Shown piece after piece: positions 45,201 through 56,091 of a stretch of 64,000 nucleotides of DNA. The stretch's first letter is position 1. Each line of letters begins with the position of its first letter. Made by a program: the position numbers and the translations under genes. A model generated the notes under the pieces. That model saw nothing but the letters and a program-made list of their open reading frames with translations. It was not told the DNA's origin and did not search any database. The DNA is from Litsea cubeba (lineage: Eukaryota > Streptophyta > Magnoliopsida > Laurales > Lauraceae): assembly GCA_012931725.1 (NCBI GenBank), contig CM022947.1, forward strand, positions 27,074,723 through 27,138,722, in the 5' to 3' direction.

Positions 45201-45556
45201 TTAGATGTTCTTTACAAAAATGAAATCATATGAGATCTAAGCCATTTCAAAAGCTTAGGGTCCCATGGATTAGCCCATATGAGCCAGGTTTGACCACCTA
45301 GGCACTAAAAAAAATTGGACTTTTAGTCAAAGAGAAATCCCTCTTACCAAGAGCATACAAAGATGGTTCCATGCCTCTTTTGAGTTGATTGGACCATACA
45401 AGAAAAAGAATTCCAAGCCCCATGAGCTTCCAAAATTCAAACCATCCAACCTCATATATCAAATTGAGCCAAAAACTTGAACTTGACATTTCACAAAAAT
45501 CCAAACCACTCTAATGGACCCACATAGTCCCAAAGAGTGACCAAAAACCACATCTT

Positions 45557-45790
45557 GGTCCCCTAACTTGCCACATACAGCTTGGTAGGTCACAAGACCA
45601 AAACCAAAAACCAAATCCTGATCCCCTAACTTGCCACATACAGCTTGTTAGGTCACAAGATCAAAACCAAAATCAACCCCCCAACATTCCACATACAGCT
45701 TGTTGGGTCACACGGTCAAAATCAAACCCGACCCCCTAACCTGCCACATGCAGCTTGTTAGGTCACAAGGTCAAAAACAAAAACCCAAAT
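45557..45790. repeat. Four-copy 55-63-bp tandem repeat
   Basis: Units start at about 45557, 45620, 45675 and 45730; core CCCCTAACTTGCCACATACA then GCTTGTTAGGTCACAAG and a C/A-rich tail. 45791-45996 has nothing recognisable. Confidence 0.8.
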
Positions 45791-45996
45791 CAGCATCCCT
45801 GATGTCATCTTCAAAACTTTGCCTCGAGATGGTACGTGATCCCTTTCACTACCATAAAATTCCCCATGAAGCTCAAAAGGCCACTCTACCAAAAGAACGA
45901 CTGCTCAAAGACTCTTGGTCAAGTCACAAGCTCTCCTTTAGAAATATCTTCGAGGCACATCGACTACAAAAGTTAAGCAACTCGTCGCTATACCTC

Positions 45997-46007
45997 GAGG
46001 GGGCATT
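45997..46007 (+). promoter_or_regulatory. Tat-A polypurine tract
   Basis: GAGGGGGCATT directly before TGTTGACACC of the 3' LTR. This is the expected plus-strand primer and fixes Tat-A's orientation and 3' LTR start. Confidence 0.85.
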
Positions 46008-46975
46008 TGTTGACACCAAAAATGTCACTTTGCCCCTTCAACATCAAGAAAGCTACATGAAGTCGTGGCCTACCACAAATGGGCGATGCGACTTCTAAAA
46101 AAATCAAATCTTGTCAGAATCAAATAAAAACTGCAAGATCCTTCAAGACAGCCAAAAGAGGAGTACACAAGAAGTTTTGGGCCATTTCAAAATCATTTGG
46201 CCTAACTCTGCTTCTCCGATAGCTGAACAGGAGCTCTCGGCGGCGACAGCATCGGAGACACCAAAATTTTCGATCAGAGCCTATGGATAGTCTCAAAATA
46301 CATCCAAAAGGCTCCACGTCAAGTTCCGAGTCAAACCGACAACGTTTGACCCTACATCAACCCTCGAACAGCTAAATCAAGCCTCTCGGCGGTGAGAACC
46401 ACTGAGGCCATCACTCATCAGACAGAGCACATGACTGGCTTCAAGATGCTTACAAAGGGCTACACGTCAAGTTTCAGGTCATTTTGGCAACATTTGACCA
46501 GACTTTGACCCTCAAAAGCCAAATCAGGCCTCTAAACAAAGCCTATGGATCATCTCAAAATGACTCCAATAGGTTCCCTGTCAAATTTTAAGTCAATCGG
46601 ACATCGGTTGACCACACATCAAAGCGCGACATCTTCATCGCGATAAAATCAAGTCTACTGGCGACAGGACCTCATATGGCTTCAAAACTCAAAGAAAAGC
46701 ATATGGTTGGTCTTATTTACTGCTCAGGAGGCTTCACCTCAAATTTCAGTCATTCCGACATCGTTTGACCCAATTTCAACTTCTGACAGAAAATCGGCAA
46801 CTCTACGCTACAAAGTCTTCGGCTTTCCCGAAAAATTAGAAACTTTGCACCCCAAAATGCAAGGGTTCTCATCAAGTTTTCTACAGGGAACTCAAGCCAA
46901 TAAATGAGCAAAAATGTCAAGAAAAATACAAAAGAAAAAAGAATCGGAAAAAACATCGAAACAGCCACATAACAG
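46008..46975 (+). repeat. Tat-A 3' LTR, truncated
   Basis: First ~970 bp of the LTR, closely matching 17671-18650 apart from scattered changes and a small deletion near 46530. Similarity ends around 46975, where Tat-B sequence begins; the repeat array and LTR end are missing. Confidence 0.85.
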
Positions 46976-48041
46976 TATCTACCTTGAGACGACGAATTTA
47001 AGGCAATCTCACATCAATGTCTAGTCACATGATCTATAATCTACAAATCTACTCGAAAAACATAGAAAAAAAAAGCAAAAAAATAAAAAAAACCAAGAAA
47101 AAGCCATTTAAGAAGGGATTTAAAGCATTTGTGGAATTAAAAGCAAAAGCTGCCTTCAACCACGAATTTAAGGCAATCTTAATTCTCACCAGCAGCAAGA
47201 GTAAAGCCAGCAGGAGATCTCTCTAGCATTCGATCTACATAATAATGGATACGTAGGGCCCAAATTCTCTCGAATTTTAAGACAGTAGGAAGTTGTAAGT
47301 GCCTAAAATTATACGGACTTGGAAGTATGGATTAGGATGAAATAAGCTCTCCTTGATGAAGATGATATGCCTGAAAGCTGAAAAGGGGAGAGGAGAAGAA
47401 AGACAATGAAAGACCCTGGCTGCAGTCAGCGCAAGTCCCTCCGATGCCTAAGTCAGTTCAACAACTCAACGAAGGAGGGAGAAGAAGAGAGACAGAGTAA
47501 TGGCACTAGAGGTGTGATGATGTGTTACATGTTATGGAGTGGGCTTCCCTATTTATAGGAGAAGGAAGTTGACCTTGGATAGTGACCCTCATGATTTGAT
47601 CCTGGTACTTGAGAAGTGCAGTCCCATCAGCTCACATTTCATTAAATGGCTATCCCATAGGGCCTTACCCTATCGACTTTTGGGCTGAGTCCCATCGGGC
47701 CTTGCCTGGAGCCATACCCTGATGTGGAAGTAGCCGCTGGATGCCGTTCTGTCAGGAATTATGGGCGGTATAGCGTACTTCTACGCGTGCCCATGTCTTG
47801 TCACACGTTCCATAACGTGGTTGTGCATAGCTGTCAGTGCTTGTCTCGGCTAGTTTTCTGGCACCATTGCCGAGATGCGTGATCGAGGCCGAGACACGAT
47901 GCCGACGTCAGGAGCGACCTTCATCTTGGTTGGCGCCCTGGCACTGTTGCCGAGGTGCGCGTGGCCGAGGCCGAGACATGACTAGCTGGTACCATTACCA
48001 AAGCTAATTTAATCTCGGTATCTTGTGAATATCCCCACACA
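46976..48041 (-). repeat. Tat-B 3' LTR (LTR4), approximate
   Basis: Minus-strand TGTGTGGGGATATT starts at 48041 beside the purine tract AGGGGCAAT. It contains a TATA box and, near 47246, the TACGTATCC block often seen near plant LTR ends. A direct repeat ACGAATTTAAGGCAATCT occurs at about 46990 and 47163, so the end may be at either copy. 47000-47220 is A-rich. Confidence 0.45.
47550..47557 (-). promoter_or_regulatory. TATA box of LTR4
   Basis: Minus-strand TATAAATA within CTCCTATAAATAGGGAA; drives leftward transcription, opposite to the gene at 48482. Confidence 0.55.
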
Positions 48042-48050
48042 ATTGCCCCT
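48042..48050 (-). promoter_or_regulatory. Tat-B polypurine tract
   Basis: Minus-strand AGGGGCAAT before TGTGTGGGG, analogous to Tat-A's GAGGGGGCATT before TGTTGACA. Confidence 0.5.
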
Positions 48051-48123
48051 AGCTTTTGAGCTCTTAGAGTTCCTAAATTCTTTGAGGTCGGAAGCTATCT
48101 GATGGGAGAATCTTCCGGAGTTG

Positions 48124-48205
48124 ACGGTAGAGGACCGTGCTTTCAAGGATGATGGTAGAGGACCGTGCCGCCGAGGATGAGGGTAGAGGACCGTGCCGCC
48201 GAGGT
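48124..48205. repeat. Three ~27-bp repeats upstream of the Tat-B gene
   Basis: Three copies of GGTAGAGGACCGTGC, two of them followed by CGCCGAGG, in the 440-bp intergenic promoter region. Could bind a regulator or be slippage. Confidence 0.6.
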
Positions 48206-48481
48206 AACTGCTTTCAACCCGAGCTGGGGAAATCTTTTGAATATCAAATTTTTGAATCTTATCCCGGTTTGGGTTGCTGACGTTTGATCTCTATCCGATG
48301 TCGCTTCGCCTACCCGAGGTACATAAATGTTGTAGCATGATCGATGCAGAAAATGGGCTGACGGTACCACGTGTCACAGCCTGATCGATCATCCTTTCAT
48401 TCCGAAGCGACGTGTACGGCCGTAGATGCGACGTTTTTGGAATTTCAAAATAGGTCTATCATGGGGCGCCTCCTTTTTTCG

Positions 48482-48490
48482 CTATAAATA
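48482..48490 (+). promoter_or_regulatory. TATA box of the Tat-B antisense gene
   Basis: CTATAAATAGGGGG followed by a CT-rich leader (48499-48520) typical of plant transcription starts. A leader intron is likely: donor GTAAGT at 48636, acceptor TTAG at about 48732, just before the ATG. Confidence 0.65.
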
Positions 48491-48736
48491 GGGGGTGCCT
48501 CCTCTCTTTCTTCTTCTTCACTTGTGTGTTTTTAGAGAAAGGAGAGGATTCCCTGAGAGCTTTGTAAAAGAGAGTGCTTGCAGAATAGAGGTTTTGCGCC
48601 GAAGTTAGGTTCCAATCTAGGTCCGTCCTGCATCTGTAAGTCCTTGTGTCTGTTTCTGCTTTCTTCTAGGGTTTATTCCCTGTTTTCCCTTTTTTATGTT
48701 ATGCCCCTCATTTTCTTAGTTTTTGTAAACTTAGAA

Positions 48737-50066
48737 ATGGGCGCTTATAGGCATTGGGTGGATACCCCAGTGGCCATGGCTCAGTTCAAGGCCATGTACC
48801 AGATACCCAATGATGTCTTGACTAGGTTTGGGGAACCAGATAACCCCTCAGATGGTCCCATGTTCCATGACGCCTGGATGCCATTTCCGCTGGTCATCGC
48901 TATCAAGGGTGGGGTTCGATTCCCCGCCCATCCTCTTCTTAGGACTTGCCTTAGGACCTAGAACCTTTCCCCTTGCCAATTGATGCCAAATGGCTTCAAG
49001 ATTATCATGGGCATCGTCGAGCTCAATAAGGCCCTTGGCATTAATCTCGGTGTTCATGACATCGAGCATGTCTATGACATCTGTAAGTCTACGACCGACG
49101 ACACCGACTTCTATCTCCAAGGTAAGGCGAGGCAGATGGTTTCGTTAATGCCTTGGAGGATTCCAATAGGTATGCTAGGGACGATTGCCTGTTCGTCTCG
49201 AGCAACTGGGAATTTTCAGATTCCGAGAACATGATGGAGCGGACAAACAGGATCCCCCGCTGCTTCATGACTCCCCCGAGTAAACACCGATCCTTTTTTC
49301 TTTTGAAGTTTTTCTTTCATTTCTCATTTTCTTCTCTGCCGAAGTGCTTGACATTTTTTGTTTGTTGCGTAGGCATCCAAGAAAGAAGGAGGTGTACGGC
49401 TACAAAGGCTACCAAGGTTGGTCAGCTTTTGAGCTCCTGGGCTATGAGCCGAAGTACTGCTCTTATAAGAAAAGCAGCGGTCATCGTCAGACTGTTGTAG
49501 CCGAAGTGGAAGAGGAAGAGCACGCACAGGCCACGGTTGATACCAAGGGCCGAGCTGCGTCTGGTGCTGAGGCCTCCACTGTAGAGTCGCCCAAGATCCC
49601 TCTATGGAAGAGGTCGAGCCAAATAGTTTGATCTTCTTCATCGAGCCCGGCAGAGGAGGGGATGGTGCACAGCAAGCGTCTCGTGGTACAGGACTTGGAG
49701 GCCCTGGCATTCTGAAGCCAAGCCTCTCTAGCACCTCCAACCTCGGCTGCTGCCGATGTTCCTGCCCCCACACCTTCCACGGCTTCTCCACCTCCTACCG
49801 ATGTAGATGTCTCGGCCTTCGCAACTGTCTTCGAATCACAGACAAATACTCAAGTTTGGAAGTGGATTGCCGAAACTGCGTTGGCGGAAGCTCGGGCCAG
49901 AAAAAGGGCCACAACTGAGGCCCCTACAGAGGGGGGGTCCAGCCAGCTTATGGTGAGCCAGCCCACTCTTCCGGCTCTCTGGAAACCGAACCTTTTACTT
50001 GAGCCTGGGAGACCGATGACGGTCGAGGATCGGGTCTTTTGGGAGGCCGATCCCCTTGTCCACTGA
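48737..50066 (+). pseudogene. Tat-B gene with putative plant transposon protein domain, broken
   Basis: ATG 48737 (MGAYRHWVDTPVAMAQF). The conserved part is MPFPLVIAIKGGVRFPAHPLL, QLMPNGFKIIMGIVELNKAL, then LEDSNRYARDDCLFVSSNWEF in a shifted frame. It resembles the plant family annotated as putative gypsy-type transposon protein (Transposase_28-like; from memory, unchecked). A TAG at 48959-48961 stands where Trp is expected, and a frameshift lies near 49140. A GT-AG intron probably spans about 49280-49370. Later exons are acidic then give WKWIAETALAEARARKR. The frame stops at the LTR3 junction (50066), so the C-terminus is lost. Function unknown. Confidence 0.55.
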
Positions 50067-52650
50067 TGGACCGCGCTTCTGCTCGGTGCAACCGAGGTCG
50101 GCGGATGTGGGAGTCCATTTGTTCCGACCCTTTCACGACCGGGGGCCAAAGGCGTGCATCAACATTTTTTTTATGTGTGGGTGTGCCAGATTTTCTATTT
50201 TACTGGGAATTGCAAATGGTGATCCGGAGATCGACTTTCGCAAGTAAAAAGGAAATCAACTTCTTTCAAGTTTTCCATTTCACATATATTTAAGAAAAGA
50301 AACATTTTCTTGATTTGCCGTGAAAGGCGATTTTTTGGCATTTATAGCCGATTTTTGGCGTTTATAGCCAATTTTGGCATTTATGGCCGATTTACAATTC
50401 TTATCATTAATGAAAGATAAGAGTTATGATTTTTGTCTCTTTTGAAAAAATACAAACTACAATGAAAAGCAAGAAAAGGAGGATCTAACTTCTCAGGAGA
50501 TTGTGGGGGACTCGTTTAGATTGACGGTCGCAAGCCATGTATGGACTTCCCCATCATCCATCCATATGAGAACAGAGGATACTCTTGATTCGCTTGGCTT
50601 GGCTATAACCTCATATTTTTTTAGGACAAAGACCAAGAGGAGGTCCTATGCCCAATAAAAAAGCTAAGTAGATGGGCTGAAAAGTCACGTCTAAGCCATT
50701 GGAGGCAGAAGGAGAGAGCAAGGACCTTGAGGGGGGGTACCCCCCAAGGGACTTTTATCACCTTGTAGTGGTGACCGGTACAGAACTTTCGCAGAGTTTT
50801 TTTTCTTTCTTTCTCTAGATTTTCTTTGCTTTTTTCTAATCTGGGATCTGTGTTCATGGAAGAAGTTCTATGGAATGCTTTGGAGTGCTCTCCTATTTAT
50901 AGGCTTTTAGGTAGCCATTTAGGAGGATTTATGAGCCTTAATTGTCATAAAGCTACATAAAGGGAGGAGTTACGAGATTTATTTCTTTATTTTGTAACTC
51001 CTTTTTCTTGGCTTCTGATTGGCCGGTGGAGATTGAGGGCATTTAGTTGCCTTTAATCACCATGATGGGAGGAGTTTCATGGCTTAAATGCCATGATTCA
51101 ATTGACTTGTAACTCCTAAATGCTTACTTCTGATGGGCCGTCCAAAGAAATGAATTAATGACTACAATAAAGCTAGTCAATTAATCGCATTAAGTGGTTG
51201 CCGAGCAGTTGAAAAGTCGCAGGCCGTGCCGCGTCTTTTGGGATTCTTCTGGCGATGATCATCGATGGATCTTCATGTAGATCGACATCGGATGACCACG
51301 TAACTTCAGGCACTGATTATTAACGGTGGGTCGGTGCCATCTGTCCTGTTGATTTCTCGATCGATCGGGTAGAAAGCACACTTTTTTTAGTCGACCAGTT
51401 GGTGATCAATGTTCATTTTAATACTCTTGAAGACGGACCCGTGATTTTAATGGATGCCAAAGGATTTGGTGCCTCGAAAGTATGGATTTTGGAAAATCAC
51501 GGGAGTTGGACGCTTCAAAACGCTTCGAAATGATGAAAAACGGACCTTTCCGGGGCGAACCCGGTGATCTGGGGCTCCATCGTCGCCAGCGACCATGCAC
51601 AGGGTCACCGGCGACCATGGGCCAAGGTCTCGGCTGTGACCCTTGGGGGGGGGGATTTTCCCCCTTTTGGTCCTGTTTCGTGGCCGTTTTGAGGTCTTTT
51701 TCATTCTTTTTTTCTCCTATATTTTTCTTGACATTTTTGCACATTTATTGGTCTGATTTCCCTATAGAAACTTTGATGAGAATCCTTGCATTTTGGGGTG
51801 CAAAGTTTCCAATTTTCCGGGAAAGTCGAAGACGTTGTCGATAGAGCTGCCAGTTTTCCGTCAGAAGTTAAAACTGGGACAAACGATGTTGGAATGACCT
51901 GAAATTTGAGGTGAAGCCTCCTGAGAAATAAATAATACCAACAAAGGCTTTTATTTTGAGTTTTGAAGCCGTATGGGTCTTGTCGCCAGTAGACTTGATT
52001 TTGTCGTGAGGAAGATGTCGCGGCTTGATGTGCGGTCAACCGATGTCCGATTGACTTAAAATTTGACAAGGAACCTATTGGAGTCATTTTGAGATGATCC
52101 ACAGGCTCTGTCTTGGAAACCATGGTCTCGAGGAGCTTCACCTCTGAGAGGCCTGATTTGGCTTCCGAGAGTCAAAGAATGGTCAAATGTTGTCGAAATG
52201 GCCTGAAACTTGACGTGTAGCCCTTTGTAAGCATCTTGAAGCCAGCCATGTGATCTGTCTGATGAGTGATGGCCTTAGTGGTTCTCGTCGCCGAGAGGCT
52301 TGATTTAACTATTGAGGGTTTATGTAGGGTCAAACGTTGTCGGTTTGACTTGGAACTTGACGTGGAGCCTTTTAGACGTATTTTGAGACCATCCATAGGC
52401 TCTGATCGAAAATTTAGTTTCTTTGATAATGTTGCCGCCGAGAGCTCCTATTCAGCTTTTAGAGAAGAGAAGTTAGGCCAAATGATTTTGAAATGGCCCG
52501 AAACTTCTTGTGTACTCCTCTTTTGGCTGTCTTGAAGGATCTTGCAGTTTTTGTTTGATTCTGACCAGATTTGATTTTTGGAAGTAGCATTGCCTATTTA
52601 TGGCAGGCTGCGATTTCATGTAGTTCTCTTGATGTTGAAGAGGTAAATGA
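50066..52650 (-). repeat. LTR3: reversed, truncated Tat-A family LTR
   Basis: Minus-strand match to LTR1/LTR2 from near their start (CTTCAACATCAAGAGAACTA at 52620-52639) to the position equivalent to about 8985 in LTR1. The repeat array and LTR end are missing at 50066. Copia-3 entered within about 30 bases of the LTR start, so the first bases lie beyond the window. It keeps the TATA box, the GGCATTTATAGCC repeats (50337-50395) and a long G-run (51645). Confidence 0.8.
50894..50901 (-). promoter_or_regulatory. TATA box of LTR3
   Basis: Minus-strand TATAAATA in CCTATAAATAGGAGAG, matching the box at 8120 of LTR1. It would transcribe leftward into the 3' end of the Tat-B gene. Confidence 0.6.
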
Positions 52651-53777
52651 TGTTGGAATTTGAGATGACTTGAAAGTCTTTTGACGAATTGAAGAAGATA
52701 GTATCTCAAGTATTGATTTGAGTTGGAATTATTGTCAACGCATTGTCACAAGCATGATGAAAGTAGGCTAGTGTTGATAGAGCTGAAAAGAAGAATCATA
52801 ATTGAAACAGTCAGGAATTCAGAATTCCTGAAGCAGAGCATGCGGTCGACCGAGCATCCCATGCGGTCGACCGAGCAAAGAGAAACCTGCAGAAACATAT
52901 TCAGGCACCTCTCAGTTATTTTCGTGACACAGTGTGTCTTCGGTCGACCGGGACCCCAGGATGTCGACCGAGCGCGAAAGATGTCTATTTCCAGACAGTG
53001 TATGATGTCGACCGAGCAGGCAAGGATGTCGACCGAGCACGGGAACCAGAGTTGCGCAGAATTAGAAGTTGTGCACGAAAATTCAGCATTCTTATCTAAT
53101 TTGTTTGGGACTCTTTCTAAACAAATTGTAGCCTGTTTTGAATACAATTAAGGGTTACTATAACCTATATAAAGGCATGTATGGGTCGTTCTAAAGACAC
53201 ACCAGAGAGAGAAAGAAGAGAAGAGAAAAGAGAGAGAGTTTTGGAGAGAAGAAGAGTGCTGGTGCTGTGTACTGTTGTGCTGCATCTTTCTACAGCAAGT
53301 GAGGACGAGGATGTGCTCTTGAAGATGGTGATTCGTCCATGAGCTAAGTGTCTCTCTGTTTATGCTTTAATTTCAATTTGTAAGGGATTGAGAGAGAGAG
53401 AATTGTAGAGGGAAGGGCTGTAGACAGAGTTTATCTTCTATTCTGTTTTTACATCAAGTTGGTGCTTGGTGTTTGGGGTTTGGTAATCCTATCTGTGGGT
53501 GCAGATAAATTGTAAGGGGAGTCGGTGCTTCCTAGATAGTGGGTGCTATCTAAAACACAAGGGTTGGTGCTCTTTGTCGTTGGTGCGACTAAATATATTC
53601 AGACCTATACCGGATCGGTGTTCGGGCGGTTTTGATCCGTGGACGTAGCCTTTTGGTGAACCACGTTAAATCTGGTGTCATTGTGTGGTTTGACTTGTTT
53701 TGTTTGTTGAATTGGACCTGTTTTTAGAAATCACTGATTCACCCCCCCCCCCCTCTCAGTGATCACGATATCCAACA
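52651..53777 (+). repeat. Copia-3 5' LTR
   Basis: 1,127 bp. CGGTCGACCG palindromes near 52841, 52863 and 52940; TATATAAAG at 53166-53174; terminal C-run of 12. More diverged from Copia-1/2 than they are from each other. Confidence 0.95.
53451..53625 (+). other. Stem-loop array, Copia-3 LTR
   Basis: Same order of hairpins. The first stem keeps pairing by a T-G wobble (CTTGGTGT against ACATCAAG). Loops here are TTGGTG, TGGGTG or TCGGTG, while stems AGATAG/CTATCT, GTCG/CGAC and CCGGA/TTCGG are unchanged. Confidence 0.65.
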
Positions 53778-53779
53778 AT

Positions 53780-53791
53780 TGGTATCAGAGC
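53780..53791 (+). promoter_or_regulatory. Copia-3 primer binding site (tRNA-iMet)
   Basis: TGGTATCAGAGC two bases after the LTR end. Confidence 0.9.
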
Positions 53792-53843
53792 AAGGTTCCC
53801 TTGATCAGTTTAATACGCTAAGGGTGATCTCTTGTCAAATCAC

Positions 53844-56091
53844 ATGGCAGTCAATACAGGGAATATGAAAGCACCTCTGTTTGATGGTTCTAATTACTCT
53901 TTTGGAAGATTAGGATGCAAGCCTTCATCAACTCTCTTGGCTATGATGTTTGGGAGGCTGTTATAGCCGGTTACAATGCTGCCACCGTAACCAATGATAC
54001 TGCATCGAAGAAGTTGGCAGACAATGACTCCAAGGCGCAGAATGCACTCTTTAGTGGCCTTGTGGACAGCGAGCTTGTCAAAGTAATTGCATGCAAAATA
54101 GCCAAGGAAATTTGGGACAAGTTGCAAAGCATACATGAAGGTGATGAGAAGATTAAAGAAGCCAAATTGCAAACTCATCGCTCTCAATTCGAGTCTCTTC
54201 GCATGGAGGAAAGCGAGAATGTTGACTCGTATATGCAACGAGTGAATGAAGTCATGAATGACATTCGTGGACTAGGGGAGGAGATTAAAGAGCCGGTCAT
54301 CGTCAAAAAGGTTCTAAGATCTCTTCTTCCCCGGTTTGATTCAAAAGTCTCAGCCATCGAAGAAGCCAAATATCTGAATGCATTTTCCATGGATGAATTA
54401 CATGGTTCTCTAACTGCCTATGAGATGCGCATAGGAAAGACGTCTTCATCTGATAAAGAAGTGGCCTTCAAAGTTCAGAAAAAGGCAAAAGAGACTGCTG
54501 GTCATGATGTTGATTCTGATGATGATGAGCTTGAGGCTCAATTTGTTAGAAAGTTGAAGAAAGGAAGCAATGGCAAGTACAAAGGGAAGCTACCCTTTAA
54601 ATGCTTCAATTGTGGAGGTGTTGGTCACTTTGCTGCGAAGTGTCCGCTAAAAGAAGACAATGATAATGACTCTTATGCTGAAAAGAGTAAAGGAAAGAGA
54701 AATTTCAGAAAAAGGGGCAAAGCTAAAAACTTTCTATGTCAACAAGATGACAGCACGTCTGAAACTTCAGACGATGATGAATCAACCGAAGCTCTCTTCA
54801 TGGTCACTGTTGAAGAAGAAGAAGAGCTTGATCCGGAAGAGGAAGAGGAGGCTGAAGTCAATCTTGAAGAGGAACTCATAGCCGCACTTGAGGAGCTTAG
54901 CATGGAACGCAAAACAAGTAAGAAAAATCTGAAACTTCTCCATGAATCTGAAAGTTCTATTATTGCTTTGAAAACTCAAGTAGAAGAATATAAAAGAATG
55001 GTAGAAGTCCTTGAAAACCAAATAAGTATCAAAAAGGAAGAGGCTATGAAACTTGAAACTGAGATCGCTAGAGCAAAGGCTGAAAATTTGGAAAATAGCA
55101 AAAAACTCAAAGCGCTCCAAGCGATTGAAGGGACTATGAAACTCGATGAACTACTGAAAGTTCAAAGACCTGCCCACTTCAGATTTGGTCTAGGATTTGA
55201 GAAAGGTGAATCCTCTAAGATTGCACCTACTGAAAAGAAAGAGTTTTTGAAGCAAGTCACTGCAACCTTCTAACTCTATGAAGCCCACTCAACCTAGAAA
55301 GGAGTCCATTCCTGTTAGAAAGGTAATGAAGATTAACCAGCCACAAAGAAGATACAAATTCTATGGTTATTGCTTTCATTGTAATATGTTTGGACATAAA
55401 AGAGCTGATTGCAAATTCTATGTAAGAAACAGCCCATTTGTGACTAGGAATCCTTTTTCAATCCTAAACAGCCACAAAATTGAGTGCTATATATGTCATA
55501 ATTATGGACACTTGGCTAGGGATTGTAGGTTGCATATTGCTAACAAATTTCAGGTTGAAAAGAAACCCAAGTTAGTCAAGGCTTGGAGAGCAAAGCAAAG
55601 TGCAGAAAGTCCCAAAGAATCTCTCATTGTGCAAACGGCATTCAATGCACAAAAGAAGGCAGCACCATGGGTCCTTGATAGTGGTTGTTCAAGCCATATG
55701 ACTGGTGATAAAGAGAAATTCATCAAATTACAGCACTATGAAGGCGGTTCAGTGAAGTTTGGCAACAATGATGGTGCCAAAATCTGCGGAAAAGGTGTTA
55801 TTTCAGCTTATGGCAAACAAGATCAGATCGGAAGAAGTCTTATATGTGTCTGGATTGAGACACAACCTGCTTAGTGTGAGCCAGATATGTGACAAGGGTC
55901 ACGAAGTTATCTTCACAAAGAATGGGTTTGCTATCAAGAAGAGTAGCAACGGTAAAACAGTGGCAACTGGATCAAGAACTGCTGGAAATCTCTATACATT
56001 GTCAGATGGAGCTGAAAAGACCTGCTTGATGAGTCGGACAGAGGAAAGTTGGTTGTGGCACAAACGCCTTGGGCATCTAAGCTTTGATAAC
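53844..56091 (+). pseudogene. Copia-3 gag-protease to pre-integrase, frameshifted
   Basis: ATG 53844. One missing T near 53902 shifts the frame; 53915-55273 then encodes Gag with knuckle 1 (CFNCGGVGHFAAKC) and the coiled coil. An extra A near 55264, and an extra T near 55803 after the protease DSG (about 55680), shift it again. 55759-56091 reads to the HKRLGHLSFDN pre-integrase motif, where Copia-4 interrupts. All three breaks are single-base indels in or next to short runs. Confidence 0.9.

Larger units (their letters stand above)
17671..46975 (+). mobile_element. Tat-A: Tat-lineage Ty3/Gypsy retrotransposon with an antisense gene, decayed
   Basis: The 5' LTR (17671) and the truncated 3' LTR (46008) share TGTTGACACC and several hundred closely matching bases. 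The interior has gag, protease, RT, RNase H, a second archaeal-type RNase H and integrase, the order typical of the Tat lineage. An antisense PMD gene fills the space between pol and the 3' LTR. Copia-2 (6.45 kb) is inserted in that gene, so the element proper is about 22.9 kb here. Many in-frame stops make it non-autonomous. It begins immediately after LTR1; five preceding bases are ACCTT, with no right-hand copy seen. Confidence 0.85.
46976..50065 (-). mobile_element. Tat-B: fragment of a second Tat-like element with an antisense gene
   Basis: Read on the minus strand: polypurine tract, LTR with TATA and 5' UTR-like sequence. On the plus strand a separate TATA-driven gene starts 440 bp from the LTR and runs away from it. 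This mirrors the Tat-A layout (gene near the 3' LTR, opposite to gag-pol). No gag-pol is present in the window: the fragment is cut at 50066 by LTR3. Left limit and missing 5' half are uncertain. Confidence 0.5.

Noticed and set aside
48578..48736. Longer N-terminus of the Tat-B gene
   Set aside because: It would start at TTG and read through a likely leader intron; ATG 48737 starts the conserved part.
46976..50065. Ordinary host gene
   Set aside because: The polypurine tract plus TG start at 48041, LTR-like TATA and the gene family's link to transposons fit a retroelement better, though not proven.
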